Shown here one piece after another: positions 9,321 to 17,861 of a stretch of DNA of 64,000 nt (position 1 is the stretch's first letter; each line of letters opens with the position of its first letter). The notes under the pieces were generated by a model. It had not been told where the DNA came from. It worked only from the letters and a program-made list of their open reading frames with translations, and did not search any database. Location: assembly GCA_903893565.1 (NCBI GenBank), contig CAITMU010000070.1:1-64000 (forward strand). The letters run 5' to 3'. This stretch comes from an uncultured beta proteobacterium (GTDB lineage Bacteria; Pseudomonadota; Gammaproteobacteria; Burkholderiales; SG8-41). Position numbers and translations under genes: made by a program.

Positions 9321-10301
9321 TCATGACGACTTTACATAAACCTCAGGGTTAATCATATTCATGGGTCGCCCCTCACAAAAGGCCACGATCTGTCCAAAGG
9401 AGCTCGTAAACTGACTCTCGTAACCGTCTTTTTCTACATAACCGATGTGCGGTGTGCAAATCACATTATCCATTTTCAATAAAGGATGTTGCGCAGCGAT
9501 TATAGGCTCAGAATCGAATACATCCACCGCAGCCATGCCCGGATGACCCAAGGCCAACGCCGCCTCCAAGGCCCCGGTCTGAATCAACCCGGAACGACTC
9601 GTGTTGACCATCAAAGCCGAAGACTTCATGCGCGCCAGATCGCTGGCCGTCACAATGCCACGCGTTTGATCCACCAATCTTAAATGAAGACTGATGACAT
9701 CCGATTGCTCAAAAAATGTCGCTTTATCCGGTGCGATCTCATAACCGTCTAATTGGGCTTTTTCAATAGAGCGTTGTCGCCCCCACACCATCACCTTCAT
9801 ACCAAAGGCACGTCCATAGCCGGCAACCACCCCACCGATACGACCATAGCCAAATATGCCCAGTGTCTTACCCCTTAATCCAACACCCAAACTCGATTGC
9901 CAGCCACCGGCTTTTAATGCCGCCACTTCCTGAGGAATTTTACGCATCGCGGCGAGCACTAAGCCCCAAGTCAATTCTGCTGTTGCATAGGAGGGCTTTC
10001 CCGGATGCATATCGGAACACAAGAGTATCCCGCGCGCGCTCAAGGCTGCCACATCGATATGAGGGTGAACACTACGCTGACTGATGATTTTTAGTTTCGG
10101 CAGTCTTGCAATCAAAGGGGCCCGAATAGGCGTTCTTTCCCGAATCAACACCAGCGCCTCAGTATCTTTTAAACGCTCGGCTAAAACATCTTCATCAACG
10201 GTGTGATCATTCCAGATTTTGACACTATGGTCTCGCACCAATTCAAACGCATCTAATTGACGAACCACATCCTGATAATCATCTAATACGGTAATTTGCA
10301 T
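9321..10301 (-). CDS. D-2-hydroxyacid dehydrogenase family protein
   Basis: 326-aa NAD-dependent dehydrogenase with GIFGYGRIGG (about 148-157), the arginine segment NTSRSGLIQ, E in DSEPI and H in CTPHIGYV. The length fits the phosphoglycerate/hydroxypyruvate dehydrogenase group, but residues alone do not give the substrate. The coding start has only a weak A-rich leader. It lies between the LVIVD gene and two Bug genes on the same strand, so it probably handles a hydroxy or keto acid imported with their help. It is only distantly similar to the other dehydrogenase at 5205. Confidence 0.85.
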   Translation of the reverse strand: MQITVLDDYQDVVRQLDAFELVRDHSVKIWNDHTVDEDVLAERLKDTEALVLIRERTPIRAPLIARLPKLKIISQRSVHPHIDVAALSARGILLCSDMHPGKPSYATAELTWGLVLAAMRKIPQEVAALKAGGWQSSLGVGLRGKTLGIFGYGRIGGVVAGYGRAFGMKVMVWGRQRSIEKAQLDGYEIAPDKATFFEQSDVISLHLRLVDQTRGIVTASDLARMKSSALMVNTSRSGLIQTGALEAALALGHPGMAAVDVFDSEPIIAAQHPLLKMDNVICTPHIGYVEKDGYESQFTSSFGQIVAFCEGRPMNMINPEVYVKSS

Positions 10302-10551
10302 TTTCTTTTTCTACCCTTAAAAGCCTCAATGACATTGTAACGCCACGCACATAAAAATAGGGGGCATTAAAAACCCATCCGACGGCTAAGCCTTAATGAG
10401 CCGTTTAATTACTTTACCAATCGAAGATCAAACGTTAGACGTGCCCCTCTTAGAAAAAATCAAGATTTTGGGGCATTCGCTGAGTTTTATCCCTATTTCA
10501 GTAGCCCCGCACTTTGGGAATACTACCCTATTAATCAATACATAAAAACAA

Positions 10552-11787
10552 TCAAATTCTCTCCAAAATATGTAGCCCTCTGACACGATCCAAAAGATAG
10601 ATAAGGCCTCGATCATCGACCGTGACATCATTACTTTGCACTCGATCGGATCCGGGCGGTATATCCGGCACATAATAAGCCACTTCTTTAGGAGCATGAG
10701 GATTTGCCACATCAATGATACGAAGCCCATTGGCAAACCAAGCCACAGGAATCTCAGTCCCAGTGATGACTTCACTGGGCTGATGGCAGCCGGTCATCAC
10801 CGGTTGTGGGCTATCAGGCATATCCTCTAGTTGGAAAGTGGAAATGGGTACGGGATGTTTTTCATCCGTGATATCAACGACCCATAAAAAAGCGGCTGGA
10901 TAGGGCGGACAACCTTCTAATCGGCCAACATCCTCATCTGACACGATCATGATGTCACGGCCTTTGATTTTAAAGGGCATCTTTAAACACGTATGGGTGG
11001 GCCAGGGAAACGGCGGACTCCAGTCAACATGCGAGAGAAGCTTTGGCTGAGTCATGTCCTCAATGTCCAAAATAACAAAGCCGCCGTACCAGTAACTGGT
11101 ATACAAACGGTTGCCCTGCCTTAATGGGTGGTGGCACTTATGCTGAGATCCCTGCCAACTGGGGGTTTCGCCACCTGCGGTCCACTGTCCGGGCATATGC
11201 CAACGCCCCACTTCTTCTGGTTTGGCGGGGTTCTTAAGGTCCAAAATCATCACAATATTGCCCACGTATCCATCAGCGGTCGGCGAAATATAAGCATATC
11301 GACCATCAAAATCAAAGCGATGAACACCTCGTGCGTATTGAGATTTCGATCGATCAGTCGCATCCCAATGGGTGATCAACTTAGGTTTTTCAGGGTGGGC
11401 AATATCCCAAATCGATAGCCCCCCCGTATAGCCCTCGGGTGGGGTTTCGCCTTTAAGGGCATGGCCACCGAGCACTTCACGGTTGGTGATCATAATATCG
11501 CCTGAAACCCTGACCTTATGGGAATGGGTGCCTGGGGGCATGTCAATCTTGGCGATTTGTTTGGGCCGTTTAGGATCCGAAACATCAATGATAAGCGTGC
11601 CCGCAGGATTACGCATATTGCCCACGTAGGCAATGTTCCCCTGTACAACCACTTGTCCACCGCCTGCACAATCAAACCAAGATTGGGGATTAATTTGATC
11701 ATGCGAGTGGGAGTGAGCATGAGTGGCTCCCCCGGCTTGGCGAACATCAATGTAGGCGACTTCTCTCACCCCTTTTGAACGACTCAT
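10552..11787 (-). CDS. LVIVD-repeat (beta-propeller-like) protein
   Basis: 411-aa protein built of repeats of the type GNIAYVGN...GTLIIDVSDP, YAYISPT...MILDLKNP, RLYTSYWYGGFVILDIED and FANGLRIIDVANP, which are LVIVD repeats expected to form a beta-propeller. It is histidine-rich near the N terminus (HAHSHSHD, about 19-26), a possible metal site. There is no signal peptide. AAGGAG lies eight bases before the ATG. The role is unknown; homologues are usually annotated as hypothetical. It is co-oriented with a Bug gene 26 bp upstream, so it is probably part of the same catabolic or sensing unit. Confidence 0.75.
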   Translation of the reverse strand: MSRSKGVREVAYIDVRQAGGATHAHSHSHDQINPQSWFDCAGGGQVVVQGNIAYVGNMRNPAGTLIIDVSDPKRPKQIAKIDMPPGTHSHKVRVSGDIMITNREVLGGHALKGETPPEGYTGGLSIWDIAHPEKPKLITHWDATDRSKSQYARGVHRFDFDGRYAYISPTADGYVGNIVMILDLKNPAKPEEVGRWHMPGQWTAGGETPSWQGSQHKCHHPLRQGNRLYTSYWYGGFVILDIEDMTQPKLLSHVDWSPPFPWPTHTCLKMPFKIKGRDIMIVSDEDVGRLEGCPPYPAAFLWVVDITDEKHPVPISTFQLEDMPDSPQPVMTGCHQPSEVITGTEIPVAWFANGLRIIDVANPHAPKEVAYYVPDIPPGSDRVQSNDVTVDDRGLIYLLDRVRGLHILERI

Positions 11788-11812
11788 CTGATTGACTCCT
11801 TGAATGGGTAAA

Positions 11813-12838
11813 TTAATTCAATTCAATACCGGCCTGCTTGATGACGCTGGCCCATTTTTCTTTTTCATCCCGTACAAACTTAGAAAACTCTTGCGCACGA
11901 CTTCCCACCGGTTCACAGCCTAGACTGACTAAACGGGCTTGAATTTTTTCATCATGAATGGCTTCGACCAATACTTTATTTAATCGATTTATGATCGAAG
12001 CGTCGGTTTTTGCAGGAGCAAGCCACCCAAACCAACCCACAACCTCAAACCCCGCCACCCCCGATTCTGCGACAGTCGCTATATCGGGAGCGACCCGGGA
12101 GCGTTTCAAAGTGCTAATGGCCAAGGCACGCACTTTACCAGAACGAATTTGGGGAAGGGCTGCGAGCGACAAACTAAACATAGCGTCGACTTGACCGGCT
12201 ATGACCTCAGTCAAAGCGGGCCCTCCTCCTTTGTAGGGAATATGAACGAGGGGCAAACCCGTCGATATTTTAAAAAGCTCTAAAGCCAAATGCCCCGTCG
12301 AGCCGCTTCCCGCTGAGGCGAAATTAACCGCTTTGGCGCGTGAATAATCGATGAGCCCTTTCAGGGTGTTCACCGGTAAGCCCGGGAAAACCACCAAAAT
12401 ATTAGCCAGTGCAATGCCTTGAGTAATACCCACAAAATCCTTACTCGGATCAAAATGAACTTGACGATATAAGCTCGGATTAATCGATACCCCCGCGGCC
12501 ACCAGCACAATCGTATATCCATCGGGTGCCGCACGGGCAGCGGTTTCATAGGCCATATTGCCATTGGCCCCTGCACGATTATCGATCACCACCATCTGCC
12601 CTAAAGATTGCGTCATGGCCGGAACGACCAAACGAGCTAGATTATCGGCAGGCCCCCCTGGGGGGACGGCCACAATCATTCTGATCGGCTTTACCGGGTA
12701 GGATGGCACCAAGGCGTTCGCCCCGAAAGCGCTAAGGCTTAGGCTTAGGCTAAAGCTTAAGACTAAGAATAAACCGAAGCATCGCCCCCCAAACCATTGA
12801 GTCTGATCGAACACATTTAAACCGCTTTCGTCTTTCAT
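11813..12838 (-). CDS. Bug/TctC-family periplasmic solute-binding protein
   Basis: 341 aa with a long signal sequence whose core (LFLVLSFSLSLSLSAFG) is encoded by a short GGCTTA-type hexamer repeat near 12737-12755. Mature part: YPVKPIRMIVAVPP, GGPADNLAR, DNRAGANG, PDGYTIVL, HIPYKGGGPAL and VAESG. AAGG lies upstream of the ATG. It sits between the flavoprotein dehydrogenase and the LVIVD protein, so it probably supplies the substrate of that set. The ligand is not predictable. Confidence 0.9.
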   Translation of the reverse strand: MKDESGLNVFDQTQWFGGRCFGLFLVLSFSLSLSLSAFGANALVPSYPVKPIRMIVAVPPGGPADNLARLVVPAMTQSLGQMVVIDNRAGANGNMAYETAARAAPDGYTIVLVAAGVSINPSLYRQVHFDPSKDFVGITQGIALANILVVFPGLPVNTLKGLIDYSRAKAVNFASAGSGSTGHLALELFKISTGLPLVHIPYKGGGPALTEVIAGQVDAMFSLSLAALPQIRSGKVRALAISTLKRSRVAPDIATVAESGVAGFEVVGWFGWLAPAKTDASIINRLNKVLVEAIHDEKIQARLVSLGCEPVGSRAQEFSKFVRDEKEKWASVIKQAGIELN

Positions 12839-12906
12839 CGTAGACCTTGTTTTTTCGTCTTGTCAGACAACGAACAACGCTGATGGCCTTTGCCCTCTTA
12901 AGAACC

Positions 12907-14316
12907 TTAAGCCACGGCTACGCTTGCCAAGTGCTCTGCTGCCACTAAGCCCAAACTCACCGCCTTAATGAGCCCGCCGACATATCCCACCGCAGGCCCG
13001 CCCTCTATCCCCCCCGTACAGGCACCTGCAGCATACAAGCCCGAAATCGGGGTTTTGTCGGCTCTAACCACACGGGCATTCTCATCAATACAAATGCCAC
13101 CCATGGTATAGGTCAAGCCCGCGCAAGCCGGTGCGGCATAATAGGGCGCATTGACTAAGGCCATAGCCTGACGTCGCGTGGTCGATCGGGCTGGAGTTAA
13201 TTCATGGAGATGAGCCCCTGCAATGGCCTGATTGTAATCATCCACCGTACGCACCAACGCCTCGGCAGGTAGACCGATTTTTGCAGCCAAATCTTCTACA
13301 GTCTGTGCTTTATATAAGGTGCCACCGGCCCGGATTAACGATGGATTAGGCGCAATGGCGGCAGCCTTTCCTGGGCCTTGCCAAACCGCCTCATCAAATA
13401 TCACTACGGTGGACAGGGGATTATTTTGACGCGCAATATGATTAGCGATATACACGCCTCCCATCCCCTCATCGGTAAATCGCACCCCTTCTTCGTTTAC
13501 CACAATCGCGGCAGCAGCCAATTCATCTAATTGTGGATAAGGCCATACTCGGTCATTCGTCATAGCGTCTCGCGACAAGACATGGCCGTAAAAAGCATCC
13601 ATAGCGCTGACCCCTGCCCCGATGGCCATGGCCATACGAACGGCATCCCCACAACCGGTGCCCGCTCCCCGTTGCTTTAGGGCTTGCGCGTTAGGACTGA
13701 TATAGCGGCCTACCATTTCAAGGTTACCCTGGAAGCCGCCATCGGCTAAAACGACAGCCTTTGCATAAAAATCCTGCGTATTGCCTGCCACCTCCGCTCT
13801 CACCCCAATACAAGCGCCCTCTTTCATGAGGAGCTCTTTCACCATAGCACCCCGAACTAATCGGCCTTCACGTTGTAAGAGATTTTTTTCCAAACTACGA
13901 AGTGCCATATCGGCACCTCGCCCCTGCCAATCCATTTGCGTGACAGCCGGTCGAAGCGGGGCCAAGATCCATTGTCGCCATCCAACAGAACCCACTCGAG
14001 CATATTGGGCCCCTTCACTGTGTAACCAATCCACCGCTCTGCCCGCTTGCTTGGCAATGACCTGCGTGAGATGCGGGTCTGCATAGGCATTGGATATTTG
14101 ACGAATCGCCTGCGTTAAAACAGACGCGGAGTCCTTTGGATTGTGATAGGACACGTGCATCACTCCACCGGCATATCGCGAGTTACAGGCGTATAAGGAG
14201 TCTTCGCCTTTTTCAAGCACCATCACTTTCAATCCCAATTGAGCGGCGCGACTCGCCGCACTTAATCCTGCATAGCCCCCACCGACACAAATAAGATCAC
14301 ATTGAATGTTCGTCAT
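12907..14316 (-). CDS. FAD-dependent dehydrogenase, fumarate-reductase/tricarballylate-dehydrogenase type
   Basis: 469 aa from the ATG at 14316 (an in-frame GTG at 14325 is possible). The N terminus has the FAD dinucleotide motif VGGGYAGLSAA, followed by EKG, and the C terminus has AAGACTGG and GPAVGYVGG, the second flavin-contact region of the FAD-binding-2 family. This group includes TcuA, KstD and soluble fumarate reductases and oxidises or reduces CH-CH bonds of acids. The start lies right after the racemase-like gene (stop at 14327), indicating coupling. The neighbouring Bug protein fits the tcu/tct style of carboxylate catabolism. The substrate is inferred to be a di- or tricarboxylate, with low certainty. 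Confidence 0.85.
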   Translation of the reverse strand: MTNIQCDLICVGGGYAGLSAASRAAQLGLKVMVLEKGEDSLYACNSRYAGGVMHVSYHNPKDSASVLTQAIRQISNAYADPHLTQVIAKQAGRAVDWLHSEGAQYARVGSVGWRQWILAPLRPAVTQMDWQGRGADMALRSLEKNLLQREGRLVRGAMVKELLMKEGACIGVRAEVAGNTQDFYAKAVVLADGGFQGNLEMVGRYISPNAQALKQRGAGTGCGDAVRMAMAIGAGVSAMDAFYGHVLSRDAMTNDRVWPYPQLDELAAAAIVVNEEGVRFTDEGMGGVYIANHIARQNNPLSTVVIFDEAVWQGPGKAAAIAPNPSLIRAGGTLYKAQTVEDLAAKIGLPAEALVRTVDDYNQAIAGAHLHELTPARSTTRRQAMALVNAPYYAAPACAGLTYTMGGICIDENARVVRADKTPISGLYAAGACTGGIEGGPAVGYVGGLIKAVSLGLVAAEHLASVAVA

Positions 14317-14326
14317 GTTGTTCACT

Positions 14327-15085
14327 CTAAATCGATTGTAATAAACGCCCTTGGCCGGCCAGCGAACCGTGCCATCCCACCAATCGCAAAGCAGACCATA
14401 AGGCTGCTGCAGTCGTTGAGATCACTGGCTTACCGATACGAGCCTCCAATGAGGCCGTAATATCCATGGTTCGCCAATTCGTGCCTGCAAAAACGATCGC
14501 TTCTGCTTCAGGGCAATCCAACTCAAGGCCCATATCATAAGCCGATTGCGGGGGGAGTCGTCCCACGGTAAGATTTTCCGAAATCCCTAGCTCACGAGTC
14601 GCTACCACCTCGATATCATTGGCTTTTAGAAAACGCGTTGCAATTTGACTCACCACGGCATCATAGGGCGCACCGATCGCAATTCGACTAATTTTTAGCG
14701 CTCTTAAAGCACTGAGTAAAGCCGTGGCAGTGGTAGAGGCTAGCTTACCGGTTGCCGCAGTAATACGCTCCCCTAATTCTTGGTCATACCGCGAACCCTT
14801 AAGAAAACCAGGCGCTACCGCCCCTAACATAATCACATCCACATCCGCACTGGCCAGCAATTTTGACTGTTGGTCCAGTTCATTTAACATGGCGTTGATC
14901 GTCTCCTCACTAATGTGAGAAAGAAATAAGCGTGCCGTATGAAGCGTGACCTCTGGTGGCAACGCCCGATAAAACTCCGGTTCTACCGACGAATTAGAAG
15001 AAGGAATCAGTAAACCAATTCGTGCCAATCGATTAATCGGCTCGGTAGGAGAAACGTTGTTAGCTGGGGTTTTTAGTAAAGTCAA
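14327..15085 (-). CDS. Asp/Glu racemase-fold protein (maleate isomerase-like) without catalytic cysteines
   Basis: 252-aa protein opening with RIGLLIPSSNSSVEPEFYRALPP-type sequence, characteristic of the maleate isomerase/arylmalonate decarboxylase branch of the Asp/Glu racemase superfamily. These enzymes normally use one or two cysteines, in CTS-type and SCTNxRT-type motifs. Here the equivalent segments read LGAVAPGFLKG and FAGTNWRTMD, and the only cysteine in the protein is in ELDCPEA. Catalysis therefore differs or is lost. The start is TTG with GAGAGG upstream. It is the first gene of the leftward cluster and is directly coupled to the flavoprotein gene. Confidence 0.8.
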   Translation of the reverse strand: MTLLKTPANNVSPTEPINRLARIGLLIPSSNSSVEPEFYRALPPEVTLHTARLFLSHISEETINAMLNELDQQSKLLASADVDVIMLGAVAPGFLKGSRYDQELGERITAATGKLASTTATALLSALRALKISRIAIGAPYDAVVSQIATRFLKANDIEVVATRELGISENLTVGRLPPQSAYDMGLELDCPEAEAIVFAGTNWRTMDITASLEARIGKPVISTTAAALWSALRLVGWHGSLAGQGRLLQSI

Positions 15086-15209
15086 AACATCATCCTCTCA
15101 TTTATTTATAATTTTAAAAGTCAAGCGCCATCACAATGAGCGAAAAATAGCTATCTTACGGTTTTTTTCTAGATTGAGCATCCCTGCCCTGAAAGTCACT
15201 GTTTTTTTT

Positions 15210-15229
15210 GGGGCCTCTGAGCCCCTTTT
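15210..15229 (+). terminator. GC hairpin with short T tail in the leader
   Basis: GGGGC-CTCTGA-GCCCC followed by TTTT, preceded by eight T. It has the form of an intrinsic terminator on the plus strand but lies in a divergent intergenic region, about 120 bp before the CoA-transferase ATG. It could attenuate that operon or block stray transcription. The function is inferred from structure only. Confidence 0.35.
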
Positions 15230-15346
15230 CAGTCAAAGGCTACAACACCCTCACCGCTTATTTTTGCGTAGACAAAAACCTCTCTGACTCATGCTACCAT
15301 TAACCCCATCGTTTCCATCCCATTGTCGCCCTTTAAAAAACAATTC

Positions 15347-16510
15347 ATGAACACAGCCTCGCGACCCTTAAGCGGTATTACTGTCATTGAATTTTGTCAG
15401 GTTTTGGCAGGTCCATTTTGTGGCTGCTTGCTGGCCGACATGGGAGCCGATGTCATTAAAATCGAGCCCCCCGATGGTGATTTGATGCGGGCTTGGCCTC
15501 CGATGAAAGGCGAATACAGTCAATATTTTGCTTCCGTCAATCGGAACAAACGCTCCGTACAACTCGACCTTAAAACCGCCGAGGGACTGGCCAAAGCCAA
15601 GGCCTTGGCTCTGGGTGCCGATGTCGTATTAGAAAATTTCCGTCCCGGTGTGATGGCCAAATTCGGACTCGATCACGCCTCATTATCCCAACTAAAACCC
15701 TCTCTCGTTTACTGCTCAATCTCCGCTTACGGTCAGACGGGTCCACGCGCTACCGAGGGTGGATTTGACATGACCTTACAAGCGATGAGTGGAGTCATGA
15801 GTGTAACGGGAGATCAAGAGGGTCGACCGGCCAAATGTGGCATTCCGATTGCCGATTTCACGAGTGGTTTGTATGCCGCTTTTTCGGTCGTTGCTTCATT
15901 AAATAAAGTGGCTAGAAAACTGGATGAAGGTCGTGGTGATCAGATCGATGTGGCCATGTTAGGGTGTATGCTAGGGATTGCTAATTTACAAACCAGTGAG
16001 CTTTTTGCAACCGGCAAAAATCCCGTTCGTTTGGGCTCCGCTCACCCTATGAATGCCCCCTATGCAGGGTTTCGCTGCAAGGATGGGGATGTCGCGATCG
16101 CTGCGGGAACCAATAAACTGTGGCAGGCGACTTGCGAGGGCATTGGGTATGAAAGCTTATTGTCTGATGAGCGCTTTAAGACCCCATCCCTTCGAGCCTT
16201 GCATCAAAATGAACTGCGTGATTTACTAGAAGCGCATTTTGTTGATTTTACGATCGAGCAATTACTACAAATTTTGCGTAAGAAAGCCGTACCCTGCGCT
16301 CCCATCAACACCTATTCGGACGTATTAGCCGATCCACAAGTCGAACATATGCAATGGGTCGAACCCCTGCAATTGCCGGGCGGCCAAAACACCCTCACCC
16401 TCATTTCCCCTCAAAAGATCAATGGCCAAACCTTAGGGGTTTACCGCAACCCACCGGCCTTAGGGGAACACAATGAGGAAATTTTTAAGCCTAGTGGTTC
16501 GCCCTCATGA
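15347..16510 (+). CDS. class III CoA-transferase (CaiB/BaiF family)
   Basis: 387 aa from the ATG at 15347; a TTG at 15323 would add eight residues not expected for the family. It begins LSGITVIEFCQVLAGPFCG, has NRNKRSVQLDL (about 65-75), ENFRPGVM, and the catalytic-type aspartate D141 in GGFDMTLQAMSG. It would move CoA from a donor acyl-CoA to a carboxylate. It is the first of four genes joined by ATGA overlaps, the next being a thiol dioxygenase. Succinyl-CoA:3-sulfinopropionate CoA-transferases belong to this same class, which makes a sulfinate substrate plausible; that assignment is inference. Confidence 0.88.
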   Translation: MNTASRPLSGITVIEFCQVLAGPFCGCLLADMGADVIKIEPPDGDLMRAWPPMKGEYSQYFASVNRNKRSVQLDLKTAEGLAKAKALALGADVVLENFRPGVMAKFGLDHASLSQLKPSLVYCSISAYGQTGPRATEGGFDMTLQAMSGVMSVTGDQEGRPAKCGIPIADFTSGLYAAFSVVASLNKVARKLDEGRGDQIDVAMLGCMLGIANLQTSELFATGKNPVRLGSAHPMNAPYAGFRCKDGDVAIAAGTNKLWQATCEGIGYESLLSDERFKTPSLRALHQNELRDLLEAHFVDFTIEQLLQILRKKAVPCAPINTYSDVLADPQVEHMQWVEPLQLPGGQNTLTLISPQKINGQTLGVYRNPPALGEHNEEIFKPSGSPS

Positions 16511-17121
16511 GCCAAAATAATCTTGCTCGATTACGCCAGTATGTCCGGGCTATGACAACCTTAGTCAACGATTCAAAGGGCATGGAAGCCACCTTGTTGG
16601 CCCAAGGTGAACCTTTACTAAAAGATTTAATTCAACACGACGATTGGTTACCCGAGGTCTATGCCCAACCCCACCCTCAATACTATCAACAGTATCTGCT
16701 CTACTGCGACCCATTGGAGCGCTTTAGTGTGGTGAGTTTTGTCTGGGGACCTGGACAAAAAACACCCATTCATGATCATCAGGTGTGGGGACTACTCGGC
16801 GTTTTAAGAGGGGCTGAACGCGCTCAACGCTTTGAAGTAAATCCGGTCAGCCACTCTTTATTGGGCTTACCCGAAGAGATATTAAAACAAGGTCAAATCG
16901 ATACCGTGTCTCCCACCGTGGGTGATATTCACCAAGTGGCTAATGCTTATGCCGATGAAACCTCCATTAGCATTCACGTTTACGGCGCTAATATCGGTGC
17001 GGTTAAACGCCATGTTTTTGACATTCAAACGGGGCTAGCCAAAGATTTTGTCTCAGGCTATAGCAATGCCAATCTTCCCAACCTCTGGGATCGATCTGAG
17101 GAAATTCGTCAATCGTTATGA
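16507..17121 (+). CDS. Gln-type thiol dioxygenase, probable 3-mercaptopropionate dioxygenase
   Basis: 204-aa cupin of the cysteine dioxygenase family, which adds O2 to a thiol to give a sulfinate using mononuclear iron. Iron ligands are H89 and H91 (TPIHDHQVWG) and H142 (GDIHQVAN); the S155-H157-Y159 triad is present in SISIHVYG, and R168 follows. At the position where cysteine dioxygenases have the substrate-binding arginine (Y-x-R) this protein has YQQYLL, i.e. glutamine. That is the signature of 3-mercaptopropionate dioxygenases. The start codon overlaps the previous stop (ATGA). Together with a class III CoA-transferase it suggests a 3-mercaptopropionate to 3-sulfinopropionyl-CoA route. 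Confidence 0.85.
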   Translation: MSQNNLARLRQYVRAMTTLVNDSKGMEATLLAQGEPLLKDLIQHDDWLPEVYAQPHPQYYQQYLLYCDPLERFSVVSFVWGPGQKTPIHDHQVWGLLGVLRGAERAQRFEVNPVSHSLLGLPEEILKQGQIDTVSPTVGDIHQVANAYADETSISIHVYGANIGAVKRHVFDIQTGLAKDFVSGYSNANLPNLWDRSEEIRQSL

Positions 17122-17861
17122 GCGAAATCCTCCTGATAAACCGTCAAGCACAATTGACGCAGCTCACATTAAACCGGGCCGGGCGCGCCAATGCACTGAA
17201 CGCCTTACTCGTTGAAGCTTTGCATCATGCGGTGGATGAAGCCTATCGTGATGGCACGAGGTTACTGGTCCTACAAGGCGAGGGAAAGCATTTTTGTGCC
17301 GGTTTTGATTTTTCTGATCTAGCAGAACAAAGTGAAGCCGATCTTATTGTCCGTTTTATTCGTATCGAACAATTACTGCAAAAACTTTTCTATGCCCCTT
17401 TTGCATGTGTGGCTCTAGCGCACGGCAAAATCTTTGGCGCCGGAGCCGATCTTGTTATCTCGTGCGCCACCCGGTGGGCGGCACCCGAAACCACGTTTCG
17501 TATGCCAGGCCTACGCTTTGGCGTTGTACTGGGCACCCAGCGACTTGCCCAACGCATCGGAGCCGAGAAAGCGCGCGCAATGCTCAGCACCTCGGAGACG
17601 ATCTCAACGCAAAAAGCCTTAAGTCTGGGATTCATTCATAACATTACCCCCCCTGATCTTTGGGCAGACTCCTGCGCTGGCCTATTACTCCCATCAACAC
17701 AGTTAAGCCCAACGGCCTATCGAGATATGACCCAGGCCTTATTACTCTCTAGCCAAGATGAAGACTTATCTCGATTGGTCCGATCCGTGACGGCACCCGG
17801 TTTAAAACAACGAATTGAACAATATCTACTTGAAAATCAAACAAAGAGAGCCCCTACATGA
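17118..17861 (+). CDS. enoyl-CoA hydratase/isomerase (crotonase) family protein
   Basis: 247-aa crotonase-fold protein. The oxyanion-hole regions are HFCAGFDFSDL (about 57-67) and HGKIFGAGADLVIS (about 102-115). The two glutamates that catalyse hydration in classical enoyl-CoA hydratases are not kept: the first position is aspartate (GAGADL) and the second is glycine (MPGLRFG instead of a PE motif). It should bind an acyl-CoA but may catalyse isomerisation, thioester hydrolysis or another step. ATGA overlaps join it to both neighbours. In context the substrate could be the CoA ester made by the CoA-transferase. Confidence 0.82.
   Translation: MSEILLINRQAQLTQLTLNRAGRANALNALLVEALHHAVDEAYRDGTRLLVLQGEGKHFCAGFDFSDLAEQSEADLIVRFIRIEQLLQKLFYAPFACVALAHGKIFGAGADLVISCATRWAAPETTFRMPGLRFGVVLGTQRLAQRIGAEKARAMLSTSETISTQKALSLGFIHNITPPDLWADSCAGLLLPSTQLSPTAYRDMTQALLLSSQDEDLSRLVRSVTAPGLKQRIEQYLLENQTKRAPT

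Noticed and set aside
10428..10775. 115-codon open frame overlapping the LVIVD gene end
   Set aside because: It overlaps the conserved coding region in another frame and has no family match.
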